64,000 nt of DNA from Candidatus Streptomyces philanthi (GTDB lineage: Bacteria > Actinomycetota > Actinomycetes > Streptomycetales > Streptomycetaceae), in the NCBI GenBank assembly GCA_018114805.1, contig CP073042.1, positions 5,687,501-5,751,500 of the forward strand, in the 5' to 3' direction. Positions within the stretch are counted from its first letter, which is position 1. The number at the start of each line of letters is the position of its first letter. A program made the position numbers and the translations under genes. The notes beneath the pieces were generated by a model. That model did no database searches and was not told the DNA's origin. It was given only the letters and a program-made list of their open reading frames with translations. Shown here one piece after another: positions 8,343 through 19,964 of this stretch.

Positions 8343-8957
8343 GTGAGAAGCACCGGCGAGGGCACGGCGGCAGGCGGTCCGTATCCGCTTCCTGGAAGCG
8401 GGGCCGGATCGGCGCCCGAGCAGCCGGTCGCCACACACGCCATGGCTCCCGACGAGCCCGCGTCCGAGGACGTCGGCTACCGCGGGCCCACGGCGTGCGC
8501 GGCGGCGGGTATCACCTACCGACAGCTCGACTACTGGGCGCGCACCGGACTCGTGGAGCCGAGCGTGCGGCCGGCTCACGGCTTTGGCAACCAGCGTCTG
8601 TACAGCTTCCGCGACGTGGTCGTCCTCAAGATCGTCAAGCGGCTCCTCGACACCGGCATCTCGCTCCAGAACATCCGCACCGCGGTGCAGCACCTGGAGC
8701 TGTGCGGGGTCGCCGACTTGGCGCAGATGACCCTGATGAGCGACGAGGCGACGGTGTACGAGTGCACGTCGCCGGACGAGGTCGTGAACCTGCTCCAGGG
8801 CGGCCAGGGGGTCTTCGGCATCGCCGTCGGCGTCGTGTGGCGGGACGTGGAGGCGGCGCTGTCCCAGTTGCACGGTGAGCGCGTGGACACCGGCGAGACG
8901 CTGACCCGCCACCACCCCGAGGACGAGCTGGCCAGGCGGCGCAACCGCGCGGTCTGA
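8343..8957 (+). CDS. MerR family transcriptional regulator
   Basis: A 204-residue MerR-type protein. After a Gly/Pro-rich N-terminal tail, the DNA-binding domain reads YRGPTACAAAGITYRQLDYW, then QRLYSFRDVVVLKIVKRLLDTGI. The Tyr/Trp-rich recognition part differs from the FtsR-like paralogue 1 kb upstream. GTG 8343 is chosen because ACGGAGG sits at 8331-8337; earlier in-frame codons lie inside the promoter. No effector domain is visible, so the ligand and targets are unknown. Homologues keep this place between DUF151 and dinB in Streptomyces. Confidence 0.83.
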   Translation: MRSTGEGTAAGGPYPLPGSGAGSAPEQPVATHAMAPDEPASEDVGYRGPTACAAAGITYRQLDYWARTGLVEPSVRPAHGFGNQRLYSFRDVVVLKIVKRLLDTGISLQNIRTAVQHLELCGVADLAQMTLMSDEATVYECTSPDEVVNLLQGGQGVFGIAVGVVWRDVEAALSQLHGERVDTGETLTRHHPEDELARRRNRAV

Positions 8958-8992
8958 GCCCGATTGTCAGTGGCGTACGGCACTATCGTGGT

Positions 8993-10483
8993 GTGAGGGG
9001 TGCGCCAACAATCCTGCATCTGGGCTTGGATGCCTTCTACGCGGCGGCGGAGCAGGCATCCAAGCCCCGCTTGCGTGGGAAACCGGTGATCGTCGGGGGA
9101 CTCGGGCCGCGCGGCGTCGTGTCCACGGCCTCGTACGAGGCGCGGGTCTTCGGGGTGCACTCGGCCATGGCGCAGGCCCGCCGACTGTGCCCCAACGCCG
9201 CCTACCTCACACCGCGCTTCTCGCTGTACCGGCAGGTCAGCGACGTGCTGATGGGCCTGTTGGCGAGGCTGTCGCCGCTGGTGGAGCCGCTCAGCCTGGA
9301 CGAGGCGTTCGTCGATCTGGAGGCCGGCGGCGTGGAGCCCCGGTCGGAGGCGGCCCGCGCGGTGGGGGAGCGGCTGCGCCGCGACATCGCCCCCGCGACC
9401 GGGCTCTCCGGGTCGGTCGGGCTCGCCGGCTCCAAGATGCTCGCCAAGATCGCCTCCGAGCAGGCCAAGCCCGACGGCCTGGTGGTGATCGAGCCGGGCA
9501 CCGAGATGGCGCTGCTCGGGCCGATGTCGGTGCGGGCCATTCCCGGCGTCGGCCCGGCGCCGGCCGAGGCGTTGCGGCGCGCCGGCATCCACACGGTGGC
9601 GGAGTTGGCCGAGGCCGGGGAGGCCGAGTTGGTGCGGCTGCTCGGCAAGGCCCACGGTGCCTCGCTGTTCGCGCTGGCCAGCGGGCGGGACGAGCGTCCG
9701 GTCGTCGCCGACCGGGACGCCAAGTCGGTCTCCGTGGAGGACACGTCCGACGAGGACCTCACCGACCGCTCGCGGGTGCAGTTCGAGGTGGCCCGGCTTG
9801 CGGACCGGTGCGTCGAGCGGCTGCGGGAGGCCGGCAGGTCGGGGCGCACGGTCGTGGTGAAGGTTCGGCGCTATGACTTCTCGACGCTCACCCGCTCCGA
9901 GACGCTGCGCGGGCCCACGGACGACCCCTCGGTGGTGCGGGAGGCCGCGCGGCGCCTCATCGACGGCATGGAGACGAGCGAGGGCGTGCGCCTCCTCGGC
10001 GTCGGCGTCACCGGCCTGGCCGACTACACGCAGGAGGACCTCTTCGCGCAGGCCGCCATAGAGCGTGAGGCGCTGGAGGAGTCCCAGCGGGCCCAGGACG
10101 AGGCGCCGCCGGGCAGACCACCCGACCACGGGCGGGCCCCGGGCCCGGAGAGCGCCCCCCAGGGCCCCATATCCGAACCGTCGCCCGGGCTTCCCAGAGA
10201 CTGGCTGCCGGGACACGACGTGGTGCACGCGGAGTACGGCCCGGGCTGGGTGCAGGGCAGCGGCGTGGGGCGGGTGACCGTGCGGTTCGAGCAGCCCTGG
10301 TCGGCGCCGGGCCGCGTGCGGACGTTCGCCGTCGACGACCCGGCCCTCGCGCCTGCCGAACCCCTGCCGTTGGTGCGCCCGGAGATACCGCCCGGGGCGC
10401 CGGCGGCCAGCCTGCCGACCGTGGACCTCGGGGCCGGCGGCGGGGTGGCGGCCGGCGCCGGCGGGTCAGCCGTCGGAGGGTGA
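8993..10483 (+). CDS. dinB: DNA polymerase IV (Y family), with altered catalytic Asp
   Basis: A 496-residue translesion polymerase. The palm motif SLDEAFVDLE (D103, E104) is intact, as are GSVGLAGSKMLAKIASEQAKP and the helix-hairpin-helix IPGVGPAPAEALRRAG. The first metal site, normally H-x-D-M-D-A-F-F/Y, reads HLGLDAFYAAAEQ, so the first Asp is Gly11 (codon GGC at 9023-9025). Activity may be lost or changed. A long C-terminal extension (about residues 355-496, Pro/Gly-rich with HDVVHAEYGPGWVQG) follows the little-finger domain. GTG 8993 has no SD. The end overlaps the convergent PRC-barrel gene by 18 bases. Confidence 0.88.
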   Translation: MRGAPTILHLGLDAFYAAAEQASKPRLRGKPVIVGGLGPRGVVSTASYEARVFGVHSAMAQARRLCPNAAYLTPRFSLYRQVSDVLMGLLARLSPLVEPLSLDEAFVDLEAGGVEPRSEAARAVGERLRRDIAPATGLSGSVGLAGSKMLAKIASEQAKPDGLVVIEPGTEMALLGPMSVRAIPGVGPAPAEALRRAGIHTVAELAEAGEAELVRLLGKAHGASLFALASGRDERPVVADRDAKSVSVEDTSDEDLTDRSRVQFEVARLADRCVERLREAGRSGRTVVVKVRRYDFSTLTRSETLRGPTDDPSVVREAARRLIDGMETSEGVRLLGVGVTGLADYTQEDLFAQAAIEREALEESQRAQDEAPPGRPPDHGRAPGPESAPQGPISEPSPGLPRDWLPGHDVVHAEYGPGWVQGSGVGRVTVRFEQPWSAPGRVRTFAVDDPALAPAEPLPLVRPEIPPGAPAASLPTVDLGAGGGVAAGAGGSAVGG

Positions 10484-10867
10484 GCCGCCCGGCCTCTCCT
10501 CGCCGGCGATGCGTCCGAAGCCGGTGTCCGGGGGAGGGGTGGGGCCGCCGCGTCGCGAGGTGTCGAGCCCGTAGTGCCGGTAGAGCTGGACCTCCTGCTC
10601 GGGCGAGAGGTGCCGGCCGACACCGAGGTCCGGGGCGCCCTTGATCAACGCGCGGTCGAACGGGATGCGCAGCGTCTCGTCGACCACCTCGCTCGGCTCC
10701 AGGGGGACGAAGACATCGCGCCCGAACAAGCCGGTGCGCACGGCTGCCCACTCGGGTTCGCCCGTCGCGTCATCGAGATAGACCTCGTCCACCGTGCCGA
10801 TCTTCGTGCCGTTGCGGTCGAACGCCTTGCGGCCTATCAACTGCCGCGGGTCGGTGTCCGTGTGCAC
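10466..10867 (-). CDS. PRC-barrel domain protein
   Basis: A 133-residue protein with a PRC-barrel fold: LIGRKAFDRNGTKIGTVDEVYLDDATGEPEWAAVR, then GLFGRDVFVPLEP and IPFDRALIKGAPD. PRC-barrel proteins serve in RNA processing, photosynthesis and stress; here the role is unknown. GTG 10867 is preceded on the minus strand by GGAGGTGATGG, a good ribosome site. It is divergent from the glycine-riboswitch/gcvP unit and tail-overlaps dinB. Confidence 0.85.
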   Translation of the reverse strand: MHTDTDPRQLIGRKAFDRNGTKIGTVDEVYLDDATGEPEWAAVRTGLFGRDVFVPLEPSEVVDETLRIPFDRALIKGAPDLGVGRHLSPEQEVQLYRHYGLDTSRRGGPTPPPDTGFGRIAGEERPGGSPSDG

Positions 10868-10994
10868 CGTCCATCACCTCCAACTAGGTCATGACTGCCC
10901 CCTATGACACCTACGTAAGGCCAGATCCCGCTCGTCGGCCACTTGAGGGGCCGGCCGACATCGCCGCTGGTAGGCTGGCGGACGGCTGTCCACC

Positions 10995-11205
10995 CCGTGC
11001 GGAAGAGCTCTCCGTCGCAAGCTGGTGGGGGCGCCGAAGGAGCAAATCCTCCCCGGAATCTCTCAGGCACACGTACCGTACGGACGAGGTCACTCTGGAA
11101 AGCAGGGCGGGTCACGGGCAACTTGCCGGAGCCCTTCCTTACCGACGGTGAAAGCCGGATCGCTGCGCGGGCCGGTGAAGCTCTCAGGTTGAGATGACAG
11201 AGGGG
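10995..11205 (+). ncRNA. Tandem glycine riboswitch
   Basis: Two glycine-aptamer cores in a row. Aptamer 1 (about 10995-11095) has GGGGGCGCCGAAGGAGCAAA and AATCTCTCAGGCAC; aptamer 2 (about 11096-11205) has CGACGGTGAAAGCCGGA, AAGCTCTCAGGTTGAGATGACAGAGG. This is the classic two-aptamer arrangement placed before glycine-cleavage genes. Binding of glycine should switch on gcvP. Confidence 0.9.
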
Positions 11206-11215
11206 GAGGCCGTAC

Positions 11216-11237
11216 GGGCACCAGCGCCTTGGTGCCC
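11216..11237 (+). promoter_or_regulatory. Riboswitch expression-platform hairpin
   Basis: Perfect 7-bp stem GGGCACC/GGTGCCC with an 8-base loop between the second aptamer and the gcvP ribosome site (AGGAGG 11255-11260). It is followed by a C-rich rather than U-rich run, so whether it acts on transcription or translation is not clear from sequence. Confidence 0.55.
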
Positions 11238-11268
11238 CCCAAGGTCGCTTGACCAGGAGGCCCCGTAG

Positions 11269-14154
<2,886 letters not shown>

Positions 14155-14390
14155 GCTGTCCGACGTGGCGTGTCCGTGCGACTGACTGACGCGCAACGGA
14201 CGTGCGAGGGGGCCGGTTCGGCGGTGACGCCGGGCCGGCCCCTGGTGTTTCGTGCCGCGTGTTGCGCCGCACGGCGCTCGTATCCGTGTGGTGCTGGAGT
14301 GGCGCCGCCGTACCGTCTACCGCGGTTCACGGCTCCTGCCGCACGGCGACGGTGGGCTCGCCTGTCGGTGCCCGCGCCGGCGGGCAGGGG

Positions 14391-14597
14391 TCAGGCGGCG
14401 GTGGCGACGTGCTCGGTGCTCAGCGGCCGGTGCGGGTCGATGACCTGGCCGTCCGGCAGCAGCTCCCCGGTGTCCTCGAAGAGCAGGACCCCGTTGCACA
14501 GCAGGCTCCAGCCCTGTTCGGGGTGGTGGGCCACGAGGTGGGCCGCCTCCCGGTCAGCTGACTCGGCTGTCGGGCATGGTGGTTGGTGCTGGCACAT
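14391..14597 (-). CDS. DUF5999 family small protein
   Basis: A 68-residue protein starting MCQHQPPCPTAESADREAA and continuing HHPEQGWSLLCNGVLLFEDTGELLPDG, a small Streptomyces-specific family (DUF5999) of unknown function. Cys2 and Cys8 in the CQHQPPC motif could bind metal. The ATG at 14597 is chosen over upstream in-frame starts because the family always begins MCQHQPPCP. The 230 bases between it and gcvP show no other gene. Confidence 0.8.
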   Translation of the reverse strand: MCQHQPPCPTAESADREAAHLVAHHPEQGWSLLCNGVLLFEDTGELLPDGQVIDPHRPLSTEHVATAA

Positions 14598-14911
14598 GGA
14601 AGGAATCTTTCGCTGTGACGTGGTAGCTGTCCTGCGGCTCGGTGCGGTGTCCATTGCCGCCCCCCGTAACTGTTGGTTGGTCTCAGTCTTGTCCTGCGGG
14701 CGTGATTTCGCAGGCATTTAGCGGCAGCGCTTGTCTCCAGTGGAAGACGCGTCACTCGTCGGGATGGTTGTCGTGCGGCGCATCATCCCGACGGGTGGTT
14801 CCTGGTAGTCGGCATGCACTAGTCCTTTGGGGGAAGGCGCGCCGGCGGACAGGATGCCGCGCGCCCCGCGACGCTGGGCGTCGCGGGGCGCAACGGGCTC
14901 GCTCCAGAGCG
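14598..14911. other. Intergenic, nothing recognised
   Basis: No coding signal with family support is seen. A short inverted repeat around CCGCGCGCCCCGCGACGC and GCGTCGCGGGGCGC near 14858-14890 may form a hairpin ending the minus-strand gene to its right. Confidence 0.4.
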
Positions 14912-15511
14912 TCAGGCAGGCGATCCCAGCAGGGGGCCGGGGGAGATGCGGAGCGTCAGCATGGGCAACAGGTCGGAGACCCGGTGCGGCAGGTTGGGCG
15001 CGATGCCGGGCGGTGCGGGGGTGAGCGGCACCAGCAGGTCCGACGGCGCCGGGTGGCCGGCGTCGACCTCGGCGGTCGTGTCGCGGTGCAGCCACAGCGT
15101 GAGCATGTACAACTCGGGTACGGACAGCAGTCTGGGCTGGTACGCGGCGGGCAGCGCCTCCGCGCGCCGCAGGGCGTTCCCGGTCGAGGCCACGTACGGG
15201 GGCCCTCGCAGAAGTGCGAGAAGGCCCAGCCGTCGGGCGTGAGCATCGCCTCGGCGGCGACGACGGCGTGGTCCGCGCCGACGATCAGGAAACGCCAGCC
15301 GACGAGCCGAGTGGTGGGCGTCGCCGCCCGTCCGCCGCGCGGTGACACGCGGTCCAGGACGTGGAGCGGGAGCCGGGTGCTCGGCGGTCAGCGGACTCGG
15401 TTCGCAGCGCAGGGCCGGGGTGCGGGCCTCACGGACGGCGGTGGGGGAACCGAGGGCCGCGAGGACGCTGCGTAACGCGGGCGCCGGGGCTGGGGAGACA
15501 TGCAGCGGCAT
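14912..15511 (-). pseudogene. Frameshifted conserved Streptomyces hypothetical gene
   Basis: The minus strand reads a plausible protein only by joining frames: the N-terminus (MPLHVSPAPAPALRSVLAAL), then, after a shift near 15340, RLVGWRFLIVGADHAVVAAE and LTPDGWAFSHFCEGP, then back near 15195 to PYVASTGNALRRAEALPAAY and LYMLTLWLHRDTTAEVDAG. Two compensating frameshifts therefore replace about 50 residues. The family is one of uncharacterised Streptomyces proteins; no function is proposed. The shift could be real or a sequencing error, since both lie in GC-rich runs. Confidence 0.6.
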
Positions 15512-16014
15512 AGTCGCCTCTCACTTCGAGACAGGTGCTACGGGGGTGCGGGACGGCACTGTCTGTGCGCGGGGTCGGAGGTGGGCCGGAACCGATTGCC
15601 GGGTCGCCACTCTCCGCCTCATTGGCGAGTTTATACGATAGGTGTTCCCTTTCCCTTTGCCGACGCTCCCGTAGTCAACTCGGCAAGGGCATATCCGGAC
15701 CTTACGTTGTGGTGATTGATCCGTTTCTGTGCCATCTTTTCAGAGGCTGACCGTGGCTTTTATCTCGAAGCCGGAAGGCTGAAAGTCGCCCGTTTTTTCT
15801 GCTTCGAAAAGAGGGCCGAGCTGCTAGGTCGACGTATGCCGTCCGGGCGGATCAACGGTTTCGCTACCCGGAGCTTAGTCGTCCCAGAGCCTGGACGGGG
15901 CGTTATGGATCACACTGTCTGGGCATCATCGACCGTGACTTACCCCGGCTCTACTTCCCGAGCCGGGCTCGGGCGGCTGGCGTGGCCGTGATCCCGTCTA
16001 GGAGGGACGCTTCT
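15512..16014. other. Gene-poor stretch of lower G+C
   Basis: About 500 bases with clearly more A/T than the surroundings (for example GTTTATACGATAGG near 15629 and TTTTTTCTGCTTCGAAAAG near 15793). No reading frame with codon bias or a known motif is seen. It likely contains the promoter for the GCS2-like gene that follows. Confidence 0.4.
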
Positions 16015-17540
16015 ATGGGTGAGAAGATCGTGGCAGGCGGGTTTCACCTGTCCGATCGGCGCGGCATCGCGAAAAGCTGAGCCATTGCCTGGACGCTTTC
16101 GCCCGGCTGTTGAAAGAGAAGCGATTCGAGCGCCCAAAGAACCTCATGGGTCTGGAGAACGAGCTGAATCTCTCCGGTCCCGACGGCATACCGCGGATGC
16201 TGAACGCCGAGGTCCTTGAGCGCATCGCGAGCGGGGATTTCCAGACGGAACTTGGCCAGTGCAACCTTGAGGTGAACATCGTCCCTCACCCCATGCACGG
16301 CCGGGTCTTCGACCAGTTGTCGGAGGAGTTGCGCACCTGCCTTTCATATGCCGACAGAAAGGCCGGCGAAGTCTCCGCCGGCATCGTCATTATCGGCATC
16401 CTGCCGACCCTGGCCGCGCATGACCTCGTCTCCGCGAACCTCTCGCGAGGCGATCGGTACCGGCTGCTCAACGACGAGATGCTGGCCGCCAGGGGCGAGG
16501 ACTTCACCATCGACATCGCCGGCGTCGAGCGGCTGACCTGTACGTCCGCGTCGATAGCGCCGGAGGCGGCCTGTACGTCGGTGCAACTGCACCTCCAGGT
16601 GACCCCGAGCAAGTTCGCGGACGTGTGGAACGCGGCGCAGGCCATCGCGGCGGCGCAGTTAGCGGTGGGGGCGAACGCGCCGTTCCTCTTCGGGCGGGAG
16701 TTGTGGCGCGAGTTCGGGCGGGAGTTGTGGCGCGAGTCGCGGCCACCGCTGTTCGCGCAGTCCACGGACACCAGGCCGCCCGAGCTCATCGAGCAGGGCG
16801 TGCGCCCCCGCACGTGGTTCGGAGAGCGCTAGATCGATTCTGCACAGGACTTCTTCGAGGAGAACCTGCGCTACTTCCCGCCCCTGCTGCCGATCAGTGG
16901 GGACGAGGACCCGCTGAAGGTGCTCGACGACGGCGGCGTCCCCGAACTCGCCGAGCTGGCGCTGCACAACGGCACCATCTACCGCTGGAACCGGCCGGTG
17001 TACCAGGTCACCGACGGCGTGCCGCACCTTCGGGTGGAGAACCGGGTGCTCCCCGCGGGCCCCACGGTCACCGACGTCATGGCCAACACGGCGTTCTACT
17101 ACGGCCTGGTCAGAGCGTTGGCGGAGCAGCCGCGACCGGTCTGGCGGCGGCTGCCGTTCGCGGTGGCCGCGGACAACTTCGACACCGCCTGCCGCGACGG
17201 CATCGACGCGGTGCTGCGCTGGCCGCGTCCGGTCCGGTCCCGGGCGCTGACCCGGGTGCCCGCGGTACGGCTCGTCCAGGAGGAGCTGCTGCCGCTGGCG
17301 GCGGCCGGCCTCGACGCGTGGGGCGTGGAGCCGACGGACTGGGACCGCTACCTCGGAGTGATCGCCGAACGCTGCCGCCGGCGGGTCAACGGGGCCTCCT
17401 GGCAGACGGCCACCTACCACCGGGCCCTGGACGCCGGCCTGGCCCGACAGGACGCGCTGGCCGCTATGACCCGCCGCTACTGCGCGCTGATGCGTACGGG
17501 GGAGCCGGTGCACACCTGGCCCGTGGGGGTGGACGGCTGA
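16015..17540 (+). pseudogene. GCS2-type glutamate-cysteine-ligase family gene, broken
   Basis: Reconstructed product is about 500 residues, close to a Streptomyces glutamate-cysteine-ligase-like family (KNLMGLENELNL, CNLEVNIVPHPM, PEAACTSVQLHLQV, RVENRVLPAGPTVTDV, VNGASWQTATYHRAL). Three lesions are visible: a one-base shift near 16060 after MGEKIVAGGFHLSDR; a 24-bp tandem duplication at 16689-16736 that doubles GRELWRE(F); and TAG at 16830 where relatives have Trp (GERW-I). The SD GGAGGGA precedes ATG 16015. Lesions of three kinds make a true pseudogene most likely. Confidence 0.85.
16689..16736 (+). repeat. 24-bp perfect tandem duplication
   Basis: Units 16689-16712 and 16713-16736 are identical (each begins TTCGGGCGGGAG). 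The duplication is in frame and adds eight residues to a conserved segment of the GCS2-like pseudogene that relatives have once. Confidence 0.95.
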
Positions 17541-17734
17541 CCGGGCCGCGCTGACCGTGTGGGCCGCGCCGACGGCGCGGGCCCTGCCGACGGGCCTGAG
17601 CCTCGGCCTCCGGGCCCCTGTGTCGTGCCCCGGGCGAACGTCAGGCAAGCTATGACCTCCCAGGTGAGGTGGCCCGCGAGGAGCGCGCGGACCGTCGCGC
17701 CCATCCGGTAGGTCGAGGTCTTGGAGGCAGGGCA

Positions 17735-18538
17735 GTGGTGCGGTCGCAGGCGCGTGAGGTGACCGACCCCGCACCTGGCGGCGGGCTGTCGCGCCGGACG
17801 CTCGGCACCGAGACGCTGTTGGTGCTGGCGGTGTCGTTGGGGGCCAGCGGGGTGTCCGCGCTGATCGACTTCATCGGCTCGGCGACCGAACCCGGTGGGC
17901 TCAGCGACCAGACCGCCAACCTCAACACCTCGGCGGCTCCCGGGCGGCCCTGGCTCGACCTCGCCTGGCAACTCTTCGGCATCATGACCGCGTTGGTGCC
18001 CGTGGCGCTGGTGGCCCACCTGTTGCTGTGCGAGGGTTCGGGGCTCCGCGCGATCGGCTTCGACCTGCGGGCCCGCCGCTTCGACCTGGGCTGGGGAGCC
18101 CTGGTCGCGGCGTGCATCGGTGGCTCGGGGCTGTTGCTCTACATCGGGGCGCGGGCCGCGGGCGCCAACCTGACCGTGGTGCCCGAGTCGCTGCCGGACG
18201 TGTGGTGGAAGTACCCGGTGCTCGTCGCCTCCGCCGTGCAGAACGCGGTGCTCGAAGAGGTGATCGTGGTGGGCTACCTGCTGCGGCGGCTCGGGCAGTT
18301 GGGGTGGGGCCCGATGGCGGCGCTGGCGGCGAGTGCGGTGCTGCGCGGCTCGTACCACCTCTACCAGGGCATCGGCGGGTTCTTCGGCAACATGGCGATG
18401 GGCGTGATCTTCGTGCTGCTGTACCGGCGGTGGGTGCGGGTGGGGCCGCTCGTCGCCGCCCACGCGCTCATCGACATCGTGGCGTTCGGCGGGTACGGAC
18501 TCCTTGAGGGCAAGGTCAGTTGGCTTCCGGAGCAGTGA
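17735..18538 (+). CDS. CPBP family intramembrane protease-like protein
   Basis: A 267-residue membrane protein with about seven hydrophobic segments. CPBP/Abi motifs are present: VLEEVIVVGYLLRRL (Glu-Glu pair), then GSYHLYQGIGGFFGN (His) and HALIDIV (His). The usual Arg after the Glu pair is replaced (EEVIVVGY), which is shared by this actinobacterial subgroup as I recall it. Such proteins are CAAX-prenyl-protease-like glutamyl intramembrane proteases; substrate unknown. GTG 17735 is supported by GGAGG at 17723-17727. The end overlaps the convergent phzF-like gene by 23 bases. Confidence 0.82.
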   Translation: MVRSQAREVTDPAPGGGLSRRTLGTETLLVLAVSLGASGVSALIDFIGSATEPGGLSDQTANLNTSAAPGRPWLDLAWQLFGIMTALVPVALVAHLLLCEGSGLRAIGFDLRARRFDLGWGALVAACIGGSGLLLYIGARAAGANLTVVPESLPDVWWKYPVLVASAVQNAVLEEVIVVGYLLRRLGQLGWGPMAALAASAVLRGSYHLYQGIGGFFGNMAMGVIFVLLYRRWVRVGPLVAAHALIDIVAFGGYGLLEGKVSWLPEQ

Positions 18539-19391
18539 GCAGCTCCCCGTCGACGACGGTGACGGCCTGACCCGTGAGGAGCGTACGGTCGCCGCGCAGG
18601 TGGACGAGTACGCGGCCGCCGCGCGCCGAGACCTGGAGCCCGGTGAGTTCGGCGCGGCCGATTCGGGGTGACCACAGCGGCGCCAGGGCGGTGTGGGCGC
18701 TGCCGGTCACCGGGTCCTCGTCGATGCCGGACGCGGGGCCGAAGAAGCGCGAGACGAAGTCGTAGTCGCCGGGCGTCCGGGCGGGGGCCGTCACGATCAC
18801 TCCCCGGTGCGGGAGCCGGGCCACCGCTGCCAGGTCGGGGCTCAGGCCACGCGCGGTGGCCTCGTCGGCCAGCTCCACCAGCAGATCCCTCACCTGCGGC
18901 CCGGTGTCGTAGCAGGCCAACGGGGCCGCGCCGAGCGCCGCGCCGGTGCCGTGCGGCGTCTCCAGCGGGGTGAGCGGCGCGGTGGGGAAGTCCAGTGTGA
19001 CGGCGGAGGCACCGAGCCGTTGAGCGGTGCTGGTGCTGGGGGTTGAGGTGGGTGCGGAGGTGGTCGGGGTCGCGGTGAGCACCCCGCTGCGGGTGGCGAA
19101 GCGGATCGTGCCCGTGGCGGCACCTGTCGTGTGCAGGACGTGGGCGGTGGCCAGCGTCGCGTGCCCGCACATCGCGACCTCGGTCGTCGGCGTGAACCAG
19201 CGCAGCGCCCAGTCCGCGTCGGGCGCGTCCGGGAGCGGGTGGGCGAACGCCGTCTCCGAGAGGTTGACCTCGGCGGCGACCTGCCCGAGCCACCGGTCGC
19301 TGGGGAACGGACCCGAGGGGAGGAGGATGACCGCGGCCGGGTTGCTAGCGAAGGGCCGGTCGGTGAAGGCGTCGACGATCCGTAGGCGCAT
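18516..19391 (-). CDS. PhzF family isomerase/epimerase-like protein
   Basis: A 291-residue protein with both halves of the PhzF fold: MRLRIVDAFTDRPFASNPAA, the catalytic-Glu segment VNLSETAF, the EVAMCGHATLATAHVL core, and DEDPVTGSAHTALAP near the C-terminus. PhzF enzymes isomerise or epimerise small acids, as in phenazine synthesis, but most Streptomyces copies have no assigned substrate. ATG 19391 is chosen; in-frame upstream codons extend into the neighbour's promoter. A Thr/Ser/Pro-rich insert (about residues 108-125) is unusual. Confidence 0.88.
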   Translation of the reverse strand: MRLRIVDAFTDRPFASNPAAVILLPSGPFPSDRWLGQVAAEVNLSETAFAHPLPDAPDADWALRWFTPTTEVAMCGHATLATAHVLHTTGAATGTIRFATRSGVLTATPTTSAPTSTPSTSTAQRLGASAVTLDFPTAPLTPLETPHGTGAALGAAPLACYDTGPQVRDLLVELADEATARGLSPDLAAVARLPHRGVIVTAPARTPGDYDFVSRFFGPASGIDEDPVTGSAHTALAPLWSPRIGRAELTGLQVSARGGRVLVHLRGDRTLLTGQAVTVVDGELLTAPEAN

Positions 19392-19475
19392 GGGCCCGAC
19401 CCTAGCGCTGTGACCGGGATGGTCCACCGTGATCGGCGGGCGGCCCGGGGGACGAGCGCAAGCGAAAACGGCTGG

Positions 19476-19487
19476 TATTACTGGGAC
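19476..19487 (+). promoter_or_regulatory. Possible -10 box of a leaderless transcript
   Basis: TATTAC at 19476-19481 lies seven bases before the ATG at 19488, and no SD is present. This spacing would put transcription start on the A of ATG. No clear -35 box is seen. Confidence 0.4.
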
Positions 19488-19865
19488 ATGCAGGAAGAGA
19501 CCGCACGTTCTGCGATCGACATGTTCTTCTCCGCGTTCAACACCTCGGACGACAGCTATGTGACCGCCCTGCTCTCCCAGGCCCTGACCTCGGACGGGGT
19601 CTTCTGGGGGCCGCTGGGTCGCAGCGAGGGAATCGCGGCGGTCGAGCGGTTCGTGCTGGACATCCGGCGTCACCCGGCGGGGACCGGCACGATGGTGCGC
19701 TGCTCGGCGGTGGACATGCCGGGCGAATGGGCCCGATACCAGTGGGTCTTCACCACGCCTGACGGAGGCCCCTGCCTCGCGGGAACGGACGTCGTCCATC
19801 TGCGACGGAACCTCATCGACCAGGTCATCGTCTTCGCGGGGGACATCGAGCCGTCCGCCTCCTGA
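19488..19865 (+). CDS. SnoaL/NTF2-like fold small protein
   Basis: A 125-residue protein with the helix-rich N-terminus (ARSAIDMFFSAFNTSDDSYV) and beta-rich rest (GVFWGPLGRSEGIAAVERFV, HLRRNLIDQVIVFAGDI) of the SnoaL-like/NTF2 superfamily. Members include polyketide cyclases and steroid isomerases, but many have no known reaction; no catalytic His/Asp pair can be placed with confidence. It is divergent from the phzF-like gene with 96 bases between and may be leaderless. Confidence 0.72.
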   Translation: MQEETARSAIDMFFSAFNTSDDSYVTALLSQALTSDGVFWGPLGRSEGIAAVERFVLDIRRHPAGTGTMVRCSAVDMPGEWARYQWVFTTPDGGPCLAGTDVVHLRRNLIDQVIVFAGDIEPSAS

Positions 19866-19964
19866 GTCGTCCTTCTGTCACTGGCCCTCCCCGAACTCTC
19901 TCCTTCGCCGTTCGGGTCGCGGGCCGCGGCTGGTCAGGCCGCGCTCTCACCGCGGTGTTCGGTA

